Made by a program: the position numbers and the translations under genes
Assembly: GCF_019665765.1 (NCBI RefSeq)
Contig: NZ_CP081150.1
Span: forward strand, 186,001-250,000
Direction: 5' to 3'
DNA length: 64,000 nucleotides
Source of the DNA: Deefgea tanakiae
GTDB taxonomy: Bacteria > Pseudomonadota > Gammaproteobacteria > Burkholderiales > Chitinibacteraceae
Notes under the pieces: model-generated
Told to the model about the DNA's origin: nothing
Database searches by the model: none
What the model saw: only the letters and a program-made list of their open reading frames with translations
Part shown: positions 36,088-44,893 of the stretch, one piece after another
Position numbering within the stretch: the stretch's first letter is position 1
Layout of the letters: the number at the start of each line of letters is the position of its first letter

Positions 36088-36475
36088 TTGTCTCACTCCT
36101 CGCTGGTCTGTACGCTTTCCACTTTGCCGTGGGTCAGACCTTTGTTGTTCGGAAATCCATCAGTACTGCACTAACTTATTTTCGCAATGGCTTGTTGAGG
36201 TGAAGCCAACTGGTATTTAAGTAGCCTTACGGATGTTACCTGCTGTAGTGGCTGAGTCAATCACTACATAATATTTTCAAGCTACCGTTCGTCTGACTTA
36301 GTTTGCTTGTAATAATAAGGAATAAAATGCTGACGACATGCTGTTTTTTACCCCTGTTTATGTGACTTTTCTACGGGAAACTACCGGGTTATTTTTGAAT
36401 GAGTCGTTTATAATGCGCACTTTACTGCGCGCTCTTAAAACACGTGGCGCAGTGGCTTTGAAACAAGGAAGAGTT
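36088..36475. other. Divergent promoter region between the GH19 chitinase and the basic protein gene
   Basis: About 390 bp with no credible gene. It must hold the GH19 promoter on the minus strand and the promoter of the 36476 gene on the plus strand. No strong operator palindrome was identified. Confidence 0.4.
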
Positions 36476-36823
36476 GTGCTGCGAAAAATCGTTGTCTTGA
36501 TTGGTTCTATGTTGTTGGCTGGAGTGGCCTTAGCCGAAGATGCACCTCTACCATTTGATGACCCTGCTGCTGCACCGCCAATTGTGCGCAAGACCAATCC
36601 AGCAAAGGCGGCAACTGCACCGATTGTAGCTAGTTCGAAAGTGAAAACGACATCGAAGAAGGCGTATACCAGCAACCGTAAAGCCAGTAAGGGCAAATCC
36701 TACGCCAAACAATCGAAAGCCGTGGTGAGCTCCAAAAAGTCAGCCAAGTCATCGACCAAGTCGACTTCAGCCAAGAAAAAATCAACGCCGAAAAAAACCA
36801 AGTCAACGAAAAAGACTCGCTGA
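36476..36823 (+). CDS. Exported, extremely lysine/serine-rich basic protein
   Basis: 115 aa from the GTG at 36476, with AAGGAAGAG two bases upstream of the TTG/GTG pair. This start places a normal signal peptide (LRKIVVLIGSMLLAGVALAED) at the N-terminus, whereas the upstream ATGs would bury it. After an acidic spacer (APLPFDDPAAAPPI), the rest is a low-complexity Lys/Ser/Thr tail such as KKSAKSSTKSTSAKKKSTPK, similar in composition to histone H1 tails. Possible roles are binding of DNA, LPS or chitin-bound polyanions outside the cytoplasm; this is inference. Not recognised as a named family. Confidence 0.65.
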   Translation: MLRKIVVLIGSMLLAGVALAEDAPLPFDDPAAAPPIVRKTNPAKAATAPIVASSKVKTTSKKAYTSNRKASKGKSYAKQSKAVVSSKKSAKSSTKSTSAKKKSTPKKTKSTKKTR

Positions 36824-36847
36824 TTCACTCATTTGAATAGGCAGGTT

Positions 36848-36875
36848 AGCCACCCTTGCATAGGGTGGCTTTTTT
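36848..36875 (+). terminator. Terminator after the basic protein gene
   Basis: AGCCACCC-TTGCATA-GGGTGGCT followed by T6. Confidence 0.9.
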
Positions 36876-36882
36876 ATATCGC

Positions 36883-37764
36883 TTAAACTTGTGTCGAACT
36901 CAGTAGTAAATCCAGCATCGGATGATTGATTTTTTTCGGGGCATACAGTGCGTAGTAATTGGCATACAAGCCTGCTAGATGACCCAGTGATCTCAGTTCA
37001 CTACTGGGTATTGGGTTGCCGGCAATCATGGGTGATGGATATAGACCAATACCCGCAATAGCGAATGCTTTCATTAAAGCGCTGTCCGCAAATTCACCCA
37101 CAATGTCAGGCACGATATTTTGATCAGAAAACCATAGGTCTAATTGAATCCGCAGGGCGGTATTGCGCGTTGGTAACAGCATGGGCGCACCATGCAGGCT
37201 AGCGGGGAAATCTGGGGCGTATTGTGCTGTTTGCGCTGCGTTGCCTAAGATCATCACGGGGCATTCCACTAGCGCTTGGCTTGCCAAACGCAGGTGCGCG
37301 CCGTGCGCGGCGGGGCGGTCAGCCAAAACCACGTCTAGTTGGTGTAATGCTAGCTTTGCCATCAGCTCGTCGGGCGAACCCTCAATACACATTAAGCGAG
37401 TTTGCGGACTATGTGTGCTGGCTAATAATTGTTGGGCGACGATTTTTGGCAGCGCATCAGCCACACCCACATTAAAGCGCTGTCTTGGCGTTGCATCGCT
37501 GGCGAGGATTTGTTGCATCTGTTCGCCCAGCATAAAAATCTGATCGGCAAACGGCAAAATCGAACGCCCCGCATCGGTGAGTTCAAGTTGGCGACCGACT
37601 TGCTTAAACAAGGCTTTGCCTGTTTGTTCTTCTAATTTTGCTAATTGGCTGCTGATGGTTTGCGGCGTCATTTCTAATTTGCGCGCCGCTGCGCTGATGC
37701 TGCCTTCTTGGGTCACCACCCAGAAATAATATAAGTGTCGATAGTTGAGGGTCGCGTCGTTCAT
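36883..37764 (-). CDS. nhaR: LysR-family transcriptional regulator, NhaR-like
   Basis: 293 aa from the ATG at 37764 (MNDATLNYRHLYYFWVV). The HTH segment LNYRHLYYFWVVTQEGSISA with MTPQTISSQLAKLE matches NhaR, the Na+-responsive activator of nhaA, more than generic LysR. The effector domain includes GVADALPKIVAQQLL. No nhaA antiporter gene is visible nearby, so the target here is unknown. A perfect 10-bp palindrome, TGATGCATCA (37787-37796), lies 22 bp before the start. The gene is divergent from a membrane zinc-ribbon protein gene. Confidence 0.85.
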   Translation of the reverse strand: MNDATLNYRHLYYFWVVTQEGSISAAARKLEMTPQTISSQLAKLEEQTGKALFKQVGRQLELTDAGRSILPFADQIFMLGEQMQQILASDATPRQRFNVGVADALPKIVAQQLLASTHSPQTRLMCIEGSPDELMAKLALHQLDVVLADRPAAHGAHLRLASQALVECPVMILGNAAQTAQYAPDFPASLHGAPMLLPTRNTALRIQLDLWFSDQNIVPDIVGEFADSALMKAFAIAGIGLYPSPMIAGNPIPSSELRSLGHLAGLYANYYALYAPKKINHPMLDLLLSSTQV

Positions 37765-37786
37765 ATTGGCTGTCAAAAAAAGCTGA

Positions 37787-37796
37787 TGATGCATCA
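37787..37796. promoter_or_regulatory. Palindrome in the nhaR/37889 divergent region
   Basis: Perfect palindrome TGATGCATCA, 22 bp upstream of the nhaR-like start; candidate autoregulatory site. Short enough to occur by chance. Confidence 0.3.
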
Positions 37797-37888
37797 ATGT
37801 AAGCCTGATGTTTGAATCTGTAAAGCGTCTCTATACTTGCAAGTCTAAGTAATCGATTGCTGTAACGAGACGATGAGGACAACAGAAA

Positions 37889-38173
37889 ATGAATGCGTTT
37901 AACGACATTGCGGCCATCGCCGGAATTGGTGCGCTATGTGTTTTTTATTATTTTGTCGTTTATAACCCGTGGCTGCAAAAATATTGGCAGCAGTCGATGA
38001 CCAAGGTTGAGTATCTACAATGGCATGCTGATTGCGTTGTTGGCGACAAAATTTCTTGTTTTCAGTGCGGTTCGACCGAGCAAATGGATTTAGGTTTGGC
38101 GCGTCCGACGGATTTTCGGCGGCGGATTGTCTGCGCGCGCTGCAAAACTGTACTCTGGCGCGAGTCGATTTAG
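37889..38173 (+). CDS. Membrane-anchored zinc-ribbon protein, hypothetical
   Basis: 94 aa. An N-terminal hydrophobic helix (AAIAGIGALCVFYYFVV) is followed by a polar region and a C-terminal four-cysteine cluster, CFQCG ... CARCK, spaced as a zinc ribbon of about 35 residues. Probably a single-pass inner-membrane protein with a cytoplasmic zinc finger. GAGGA lies upstream of the ATG. Divergent from the NhaR-like regulator, so it may be its target. No named family recognised. Confidence 0.7.
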   Translation: MNAFNDIAAIAGIGALCVFYYFVVYNPWLQKYWQQSMTKVEYLQWHADCVVGDKISCFQCGSTEQMDLGLARPTDFRRRIVCARCKTVLWRESI

Positions 38174-38347
38174 TTCCCCAGAAAGGGCTGTAAATACTGC
38201 CAAAATCTATCGAGAAAAGTTGAAGGTGTTTCAGTCATACTCTGATTTCATTCTGCGCAGAATTACGTTAACTTGAAATCTCACTGGGCGTGATACACCA
38301 AGCCCTCTGTGATGTTTGCTTTATTTTCCCTTTGCTGGAGATTGACA

Positions 38348-38734
38348 ATGCGACCACTCATTTTGACTCATAAACTCGCCATCGATTCGTCTATGCACAG
38401 TTACATCTTGCATCGCTTGCGTCTGGCACTTGACCGCACCCTCAGCAAAATTGGCGCGATTACCGTGCGCCTTAGCGATGACAATGGACCGAAAGGCGGC
38501 GCTGATAAATCGGTTCAAGTGAAGCTGGTCGTGCCAGGGCATGATTCGGTCATCATTAATGAGCGCGGCTCTGATTTACGTTCCGCCGTAGATCGAGCGA
38601 TTCATCGCGCTGCGCAAACCATTCAACGAGTGAATGCAAAACGTCAAAAAGTAGTCCGTAAAGTGGCTAGCCGAAAAGTCATCGCCAATGAAATGGTGAT
38701 GGCAGCCGAAGAGCAAGCGCCGCAAGCGGCCTAA
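38348..38734 (+). CDS. HPF/RaiA-like ribosome-associated protein
   Basis: 128 aa from the ATG at 38348, with GGAG 7 bp upstream. Layout as in the ribosome hibernation factor family: a beta-alpha-beta fold with HSYILHRLRLALDRTL, ITVRLSDDNGPKGG, VQVKLVVPG and LRSAVDRAIHRAAQTIQR. True HPF binds the 30S decoding centre in stationary phase. This short, rather diverged version with a basic C-terminus (KRQKVVRKVASRKV) may be a paralogue. It is next to htpX, which suggests a stress theme. Confidence 0.8.
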   Translation: MRPLILTHKLAIDSSMHSYILHRLRLALDRTLSKIGAITVRLSDDNGPKGGADKSVQVKLVVPGHDSVIINERGSDLRSAVDRAIHRAAQTIQRVNAKRQKVVRKVASRKVIANEMVMAAEEQAPQAA

Positions 38735-38820
38735 GTGATCCTGTTAAGTTCGCTCGTTTGGCGTGTCAAACGAGCGACTCAAGTTGCACTAATTGAATTG
38801 AAACTGAAGAGTAAAATTTT

Positions 38821-38955
38821 ATGAGTATGATCATCTTATCTGTCGCAGCTATCATTTCACTGTACGCTTTAAGTCGTCTTGCTAAGAAAGATGCGGCAAA
38901 AAAGGAACTCGTCCCGATACGGGTGAGTCAAAGGGAAAATCAACGTAGGAGGTAA
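38821..38955 (+). CDS. Small membrane protein upstream of htpX
   Basis: 44 aa: [20 protein letters not shown], then a charged tail ending in three arginines. One transmembrane helix. It begins 86 bp after the HPF-like gene and stops 2 bp before the htpX GTG. Its last Arg codons (AGG AGG) are the htpX ribosome-binding site. Probable small protein translated with htpX, but its own ribosome-binding site is weak. Function unknown. Confidence 0.5.
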   Translation: MSMIILSVAAIISLYALSRLAKKDAAKKELVPIRVSQRENQRRR

Positions 38956-38957
38956 TT

Positions 38958-39836
38958 GTGAAAAGAATGATTTTATTGTTCGCGACTAACATCGCGATCA
39001 TGGTAGTACTCGGTATTTTTGTTAGCGTTTTTGGCCTAAATCGTTTCATTACCGCGAATGGCCTGAATTTGCCGATGCTGCTGATGTTTGCTGCGGTATT
39101 GGGTTTTGGTGGCGCATTTATCTCACTCGCGATTTCAAAATGGATGGCGAAGATCAGCACCGGTGCGCAAGTGATTGCTCAGCCGCGCAATGAAGATGAA
39201 CGCTGGTTGTTTGATACCGTTGCAAAGCTGGCGCAACGCGCTCAGATTGCAATGCCAGAAGTTGCCATTTACGAAGGTGAGCCCAACGCGTTTGCCACAG
39301 GACCGAGTAAAAATAACTCACTGGTGGCTGTGTCGACTGGCTTGTTGTACAGCATGACGCACCGCGAAATCGAAGCGGTATTGGCACACGAAGTCGCCCA
39401 CATCAAAAATGGCGATATGGTGACGATGACGCTGATTCAAGGTGTGGTGAATACCTTTGTGTTTTTCCTTGCCCGCGTCGTAGGTTATTTGGTCGATTCA
39501 TTCTTGCGCCGCAATGATGAGGAATCATCAGGCCCAGGGATTGGCTATATGGTAACGGTTATCGTCTGTGACATCGTGTTTGGTATCTTGGCGAGCGTCA
39601 TCGTGATGTACTTTTCGCGCCAACGTGAGTTCCGCGCAGATGCGGGTGCCGCGCAATTGATGGGTGAAACCGCGCCGATGGTCGATGCACTACGCCGTTT
39701 GGGTGGCATGCAGCCTAATTCTTTACCAAGCAATATGGCTGCCGCAGGGATTTCAGCCAAAGAGGGCTGGTCCTCACTGTTTAGCTCGCATCCGGCGATG
39801 GCCGATCGAATTGCGGCATTGCAAGCAATGCGCTGA
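38958..39836 (+). CDS. htpX: Inner-membrane heat-shock metalloprotease HtpX
   Basis: 292 aa, starting with GTG 6 bp after AGGAGG. Zinc protease that degrades misfolded membrane proteins with FtsH. Two N-terminal transmembrane helices ([40 protein letters not shown]), the zinc motif [14 protein letters not shown] (HExxH), two more helices, and [14 protein letters not shown] carrying the third ligand. Normal length. Confidence 0.96.
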   Translation: MKRMILLFATNIAIMVVLGIFVSVFGLNRFITANGLNLPMLLMFAAVLGFGGAFISLAISKWMAKISTGAQVIAQPRNEDERWLFDTVAKLAQRAQIAMPEVAIYEGEPNAFATGPSKNNSLVAVSTGLLYSMTHREIEAVLAHEVAHIKNGDMVTMTLIQGVVNTFVFFLARVVGYLVDSFLRRNDEESSGPGIGYMVTVIVCDIVFGILASVIVMYFSRQREFRADAGAAQLMGETAPMVDALRRLGGMQPNSLPSNMAAAGISAKEGWSSLFSSHPAMADRIAALQAMR

Positions 39837-39895
39837 TAGATATTGATGCGACACATCAAGCGATAAAATCAATTCCCTTAATCGCAATACGTAGC

Positions 39896-39931
39896 AAAAA
39901 AACCGCTGTCATATCGATGAGCGGTTTTTTT
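39896..39931 (+). terminator. Terminator of htpX
   Basis: AAAAAACCGCT / AGCGGTTTTTTT with a 12-nt loop. Confidence 0.92.
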
Positions 39932-40120
39932 ACGCCAAAGTCTACCGGCTAGTATTTTTGTTACTAAAAAGTATACCGTTCGGTAGGCTGAGTTACTAAT
40001 TGGTAGATTTATTTTTTTATTAGTACTAATCTATGCAGGACAGCTCAAAAAGCCCACTGATAGCCGATTGATCTGGCATTTTTTACGCTTCATTTTGTGG
40101 TCAAAATCCTGGAGATTAAA

Positions 40121-41455
40121 ATGAAAAAAATACATCAATGGCTAGGCATCATCGCTATCGCCAGTACACTCGTTGCCTGTGGCGGAAGTAGTGACTCAAC
40201 TCCGCTACCAAAAGATCAAGCGCAAGTCCGCGTCATCCACGCCTCTGCTGATGCACCCAATGTCGATGTTTATGCCGGTGCAGCCAAAGTGCTGACCGAT
40301 GTTCCCTACAAAGCCGCCAGCGGTCTTTTAACCGTTGATGCAGGCGACTTCCCCGTGAAAGTTACGCCAACCGGCAGTACAACAGGGGTCATTTCAGCGA
40401 CGCTCAAATTAGCCAAAGACACCGTGACCACAGTGATTGCAGTGAATAACGTGGCGAAAATTGAACCCCTCGTGATTACTGAAAGCAAAATGGCTCCAGC
40501 CGATGGCAAAGGCCGTGTTCGTGTGGTTCATGCTGCACCAGCTGCGCCAGCAGTCGATGTCTATGTAACAGCACCCAATGCCGCAATCGCTTCTGCCACT
40601 CCGACACTGAGCAACGTGCCTTTCAAAGGCTTCTCTGATGGTCTTGAAGTTGCCGCAGGTGACTACCAAGTTCGAGTTACTGTTGCAGGTAGCAAAACCG
40701 TTGTATACGACTCAGGCAAATTGGCTGTACCAGCCGGTGCCGATTTGTTAGCAATGGCAATCCCACAAGTGAATGGCAGCTCGCCGATCAGCTTGTTACT
40801 GATCAGCCGTGCCGCAACGGGCAATGTGACTGAAGTGGCAGACTCTAATGCCAAACTGCGTGTAGTACATGCTTCACCAGACGCACCAGCGGTTGATGTA
40901 TTAGCTAATGGCAGCGCATTACTGAGCAATGTACCTTTCTTTACTGCCTCAAACTACTTGACAGTGCCTGCGGCGAAATACACCACAGCCTTGCAAGTAA
41001 GCGGTACAACAACGATTGCGTTGACTAAAGACCTCACGCTAGACCGCGCAAAAAATTACACGGTATTTGCTGTGGGCTATGCTGCAAAAACGCCTGCATT
41101 GCAATACCTAGTCGGTATGGATGATGCTAGCTTGCCACCAGCAGGCCAATCTAAAGTTCGCGTAGTGCATGCTTCACCAGATGCACCAGCAGTGGATGTG
41201 TACGCCAATGACCAATTGGTGATGAGCAATGTCGCATTCCCAGCCATCGGCGATTACCTCAAAGTGCCAGCAGGACCATATGTATTCAAATTGCGTGCAG
41301 CAGGTGCAGCAGCGAGTTCAGCGCCAGCGTTCACTTCGCCTACCGTAACGACTGCCGACGGCAAGATCTATACCGTGGTGGCGCGTGGCGAATTCGCACA
41401 AGCCGGTACTAGCAATGCAACTGCGTTTACCTTGACTGTGTTAGCTGATAATTAA
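40121..41455 (+). CDS. DUF4397 repeat lipoprotein
   Basis: 444 aa from the ATG at 40121, with GGAG 7 bp upstream. The lipoprotein signal ends LVACGG, so the Cys at about 20 is lipidated. Four DUF4397 units follow, each with a variant of VRVVHASPDAPAVDVYAN near residues 27, 136, 252 and 350. These domains are beta-sandwiches found on cell surfaces; no enzymatic role is known. Low charge, Ala/Val/Thr-rich, fitting a surface or periplasmic structural protein. Monocistronic. Confidence 0.9.
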   Translation: MKKIHQWLGIIAIASTLVACGGSSDSTPLPKDQAQVRVIHASADAPNVDVYAGAAKVLTDVPYKAASGLLTVDAGDFPVKVTPTGSTTGVISATLKLAKDTVTTVIAVNNVAKIEPLVITESKMAPADGKGRVRVVHAAPAAPAVDVYVTAPNAAIASATPTLSNVPFKGFSDGLEVAAGDYQVRVTVAGSKTVVYDSGKLAVPAGADLLAMAIPQVNGSSPISLLLISRAATGNVTEVADSNAKLRVVHASPDAPAVDVLANGSALLSNVPFFTASNYLTVPAAKYTTALQVSGTTTIALTKDLTLDRAKNYTVFAVGYAAKTPALQYLVGMDDASLPPAGQSKVRVVHASPDAPAVDVYANDQLVMSNVAFPAIGDYLKVPAGPYVFKLRAAGAAASSAPAFTSPTVTTADGKIYTVVARGEFAQAGTSNATAFTLTVLADN

Positions 41456-41472
41456 TTCTTAACGCCATAATT

Positions 41473-41506
41473 AAAAACGCCACTCTTTTGAGTGGCGTTT
41501 TTTTTT
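41473..41506 (+). terminator. Terminator after the DUF4397 gene
   Basis: AAAAACGCCACTC-TTTT-GAGTGGCGTTTTT with a long T run; can also serve the convergent hydrolase gene. Confidence 0.93.
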
Positions 41507-41545
41507 GCTTAATCTAGATTAAGCCTCGATTTTTAAGACGTATGT

Positions 41546-42700
41546 TTAACTCTTTGGCCAAACGACTTTATCGTCAAGAAGATACAATTTGCATTCGCTA
41601 TCTTTCGCTTTCTGCTTGCAGTAGTGAACTGCCACTTGCTGCGCATTTTTTGCATCGGGTTCACCCCAGGAAAATCCGCAGCTGCCGTTGTCAGCAATCG
41701 CTACAGCTCTTGGACTTGGCTTGTTGGTGACTACATCCGCATATAATTCTTTACACTTTGCTTTTGCATGAGTTGGAAATTTGTCTAATTCAGTCATCTC
41801 AGCATAACCAGATGCAACAACGGTTTTTGCTTCATATTTTGAACTCACCACGGCGGTTGGCATATTAAGTTCAGTCAGTTTCTTTTCCACCACGGGCCAC
41901 CAAATAGTGTCAAAACCATCTTTGCTGCCGAACATGCCGTGTGCATCGTCGCGGTATTTCCCAAAGTTGATGAATTCAGCCGTCTGCTTGGTTTTATTAT
42001 AGTTTGCCAGCATTTGTTGAGTAAGATCGAGCGGGAATAAGCTATCGTTTTCGCCGTAGAACCAAATTGAGGTCAGCTTGGCGTTTTCCCCCAGTTTTCC
42101 TGCTGTGTGCTTCAATGCGTTTTCCCATTCACAACCCTCTTGTTTAACGCCGCCAGCAAAATTAATCAGTAGTTTCACCCCGTGTGGCGGCTCGGCGGCC
42201 AAACCCAAGGTGCTAATACCACCAAAGGACTGACCTGACACAATGATTTGATTTGCGTTGATGTCAGCCCGTTGGCCTAGTACTTGGATTAGCGCTTTGA
42301 TGTCTTCGGTTTGTTTCAAGGTGGATTCATATAATCGGCGACACCCGCCATCTAAATACATACTAGAACCGCCCGATTTACTAAAACCGCGTTGCATTGG
42401 CAGTGCAACGGCATAGCCGCGTTTTAAAAACTCACTCGCAATCAGCGGATAACGTGCACGGGGTTGGAACGATGGATTACCCAGCGTTTTGCCTTCGTTG
42501 ATGACAATCAAAGGAAAAGGGCCGTCGCCATCGGGTTTGAAAAAAGTTGTTTCTAGGCTAATGTCACCGCCATAAAATGTTTTTCCAACTGGAATCATCA
42601 ACACTTGTTCATTTAAATCAGCACGCAACGGCATGTCGTCGGCCGCCATTGCACTGAGTGAGAGCACCGCGGTGCTTAAAAACAGCTTGAGCTTGTTCAT
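41546..42700 (-). CDS. Periplasmic alpha/beta hydrolase with an extra C-terminal domain
   Basis: 384 aa. Signal peptide MNKLKLFLSTAVLSLSAMAA. The hydrolase core (~45-290) resembles dienelactone-hydrolase-type esterases, with LIVINEGKTLGNP, nucleophile Ser in IIVSGQSFGGISTLGLA, and DAHGMFG carrying the probable catalytic His. The last ~80 residues form a separate module with four cysteines, including CGFSWGEPDAKNAQQVAVHY and CKLYLLDDKVVWP. That pattern recalls DUF4189-like stress-protein domains. Substrate unknown; exported. Confidence 0.82.
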   Translation of the reverse strand: MNKLKLFLSTAVLSLSAMAADDMPLRADLNEQVLMIPVGKTFYGGDISLETTFFKPDGDGPFPLIVINEGKTLGNPSFQPRARYPLIASEFLKRGYAVALPMQRGFSKSGGSSMYLDGGCRRLYESTLKQTEDIKALIQVLGQRADINANQIIVSGQSFGGISTLGLAAEPPHGVKLLINFAGGVKQEGCEWENALKHTAGKLGENAKLTSIWFYGENDSLFPLDLTQQMLANYNKTKQTAEFINFGKYRDDAHGMFGSKDGFDTIWWPVVEKKLTELNMPTAVVSSKYEAKTVVASGYAEMTELDKFPTHAKAKCKELYADVVTNKPSPRAVAIADNGSCGFSWGEPDAKNAQQVAVHYCKQKAKDSECKLYLLDDKVVWPKS

Positions 42701-43074
42701 ATGAAGTGCTTTGTAAAGTTATATTACGGACTAATAGTCTATCACCTTAAAAATAATGAAAGCAACTGTGGCTATCCTAGCTTGAATGACTGTCCATTAT
42801 GCAATAGACATGGTCGTCGAGTGTGTCACTAGTAAAGGCATTGCTGCCCAGCGAGCTAAAGTTAGAGGCTTATGTATATGAGCCAAGCCTATAAATTAAA
42901 TGGCCTAGCGGTGAATACATCGATATTAATTGCTGAGCCAGTTTTCGGATGCGGCGAAAGAGAGTTTAAGGTTTGCCCCATCCGCCCCCCACCCGTAGAA
43001 TTGCGGGTAATTTATTATTTAACGCGGTGATTTGCAGATTTCTGCCAAATCATGGCGTTTGCTCGGAGCTGCCT
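42701..43074. other. Divergent region between the hydrolase gene and argS
   Basis: About 370 bp. Contains 47-bp palindrome copy 8 and the argS leader. The in-frame sequence upstream of the argS GTG (from 42973) reads through but is Pro-rich and unlike ArgS. Confidence 0.5.
42873..42919. repeat. 47-bp palindromic repeat, copy 8
   Basis: Ends TGTAT and ATACA are mutually complementary; interior AAGCC / GGCCT shifted by one base. The only copy lying 5' of both flanking genes. Confidence 0.6.
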
Positions 43075-44790
43075 GTGTCTTTATTACCCCTGTTGAATTC
43101 TCGTTTTGCCACGGCTTTGATCGCCGTTGGTGCGCCCAATGCCCAGCCGCTGGTGCAAGCGGCGAGCCGTCCTGAGTTTGGTGACTACCAAATGAATGGT
43201 GTGATGGGCGCAGCGAAAGCCTTAAAGCTGAACCCACGCGAATTGGCGCAACAGATTATCGATGCGGTGGATTTGGCTGGCATCGCCAGTGCGCTCGAAA
43301 TCGCGGGTCCCGGCTTTATTAATATCAAACTCGATAACGCGTATTTAGCCGCTTACGTTGAGACTGCGCTGAAAGACGAACATCTTGGCGTTGAGCAAAG
43401 CCCCGCGCAGCACGTGATGGTTGAATATTCTTCGGTCAATTTGGCCAAAGAAATGCACGTCGGTCATTTGCGCTCGACGATTATTGGCGATGCTTTGGCG
43501 CGCGTGCAGGCTTTTGTTGGTATGAACGTCACTCGCCAAAATCACGTCGGTGACTGGGGTACGCAGTTCGGGATGCTTGTGGCGTTTTTGATCGAGCAGC
43601 AGCAAGAAGGCAATGCCGATATCGCCCTGAAAGATTTGGAAGGTTTTTATCGCCGCGCCAAAGCGCGTTTTGACGAAGACGAAACCTTTGCCAATACCGC
43701 GCGTGATTATGTAGTGAAACTACAAGGCGGCGATGCTGAGGTCAACGCGTTGTGGAAGCGTTTTGTTGAAGTATCACTGTCGCATTGCAACGCGGTTTAC
43801 CAAAAATTGAACGTCTTGCTCAATGATGGCGACGTGCGCGGTGAGAGTTTTTATAACGCTGATTTGCCAATTATTGTTGATGAGTTGCGTCAGCAAGGTT
43901 TGCTGGTCGAGAGCGAAGGCGCGCAAGTGGTGTTTTTGGACGAATTCAAAAACAAAGACGGCGAGCCGCAAGCAAGCATTATTCAAAAGAAAGACGGCGG
44001 TTATTTGTATTCAACAACCGATTTGGGCGCGATCCGTTTCCGTGTGCGCGAGTTGAAAATTGATCGTTGCTTGTACGTCGTTGATGCACGCCAAGCGCTG
44101 CATTTCCAACAATTGTTCACGATTGCGAAAAAGGCCAAATTCGCACCAGAAAGCGTGTCCTTAGAACATATCGCGTTCGGCACGATGATGGGCGAAGACG
44201 GCAAGCCGTTTAAAACGCGTTCGGGCGATGTTGTGAAATTGGTCGACTTACTCGACGAAGCGCAAGAACGTGCGTTTGCCTTGGTTTCTGAGAAAAACCC
44301 AAGCTTGGACGAAACCACTCGCCGTGATATCGCCAATGCCGTTGGTATCGGTGCTTTGAAATACGCCGATTTGTCGAAAAGCCGCACCACGGATTACATC
44401 TTTAACTGGAACTCGATGCTCAGTTTTGAGGGCAATACCGCGCCGTATCTGCAATACGCCTACACCCGCGTGCAAAGTATTTTCCGCAAAGTGACAGACT
44501 ACGATCAAAACGCAGCGATTGTGTTGACCGAGCCAGCCGAGCACGCCTTGGCGCTAGAATTGGCACGCTTTAGTGATGTCGTTCATACCGTTGCCAAAGA
44601 CAGCCAACCGCATTTGTTGTGTGCATATCTATATAGTGTGGCGACGATGTTCTCGCGCTTTTACGAAAACTGCCCAGTGAATCAAGATGGCGTCACCAAT
44701 GCGTCGCGTTTAAAAGTGTGTGATTTAACCGGCAAAGTGCTGGCCGCTGGCTTGAATCTGCTTGGGATTAAAGTTTTAGAAGCGATGTAA
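43075..44790 (+). CDS. argS: Arginyl-tRNA synthetase
   Basis: 571 aa from a GTG at 43075, with GGAG 6 bp upstream; the longer frame from 42973 would add 34 non-homologous residues. N-terminal additional domain, then the HIGH motif HVGHLRSTIIGDAL after SSVNLAKEMH. NHVGDWGTQFGM, MVEYSS and TRSGDVVKLVDLLDEA also fit ArgS. The anticodon-binding tail ends RLKVCDLTGKVLAAGLNLLG. A 47-bp palindrome lies 13 bp after the stop. Confidence 0.95.
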   Translation: MSLLPLLNSRFATALIAVGAPNAQPLVQAASRPEFGDYQMNGVMGAAKALKLNPRELAQQIIDAVDLAGIASALEIAGPGFINIKLDNAYLAAYVETALKDEHLGVEQSPAQHVMVEYSSVNLAKEMHVGHLRSTIIGDALARVQAFVGMNVTRQNHVGDWGTQFGMLVAFLIEQQQEGNADIALKDLEGFYRRAKARFDEDETFANTARDYVVKLQGGDAEVNALWKRFVEVSLSHCNAVYQKLNVLLNDGDVRGESFYNADLPIIVDELRQQGLLVESEGAQVVFLDEFKNKDGEPQASIIQKKDGGYLYSTTDLGAIRFRVRELKIDRCLYVVDARQALHFQQLFTIAKKAKFAPESVSLEHIAFGTMMGEDGKPFKTRSGDVVKLVDLLDEAQERAFALVSEKNPSLDETTRRDIANAVGIGALKYADLSKSRTTDYIFNWNSMLSFEGNTAPYLQYAYTRVQSIFRKVTDYDQNAAIVLTEPAEHALALELARFSDVVHTVAKDSQPHLLCAYLYSVATMFSRFYENCPVNQDGVTNASRLKVCDLTGKVLAAGLNLLGIKVLEAM

Positions 44791-44803
44791 TTTTTTGCGT
44801 TTG

Positions 44804-44850
44804 GGTATATGCCTGCAGTCATTATTAATCAATGACTATGGGCATATACA
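44804..44850. repeat. 47-bp palindromic repeat, copy 9 (best paired)
   Basis: Arms GGTATATGCC and GGCATATAC plus inner AGTCATT / AATGACT, around the 7-nt loop ATTAATC. Nearly perfect hairpin; use as type copy. Confidence 0.85.
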
Positions 44851-44893
44851 TATTGAAGCCCATTGCGTAGCGAGCAAGAGAGAAAATTGATTC

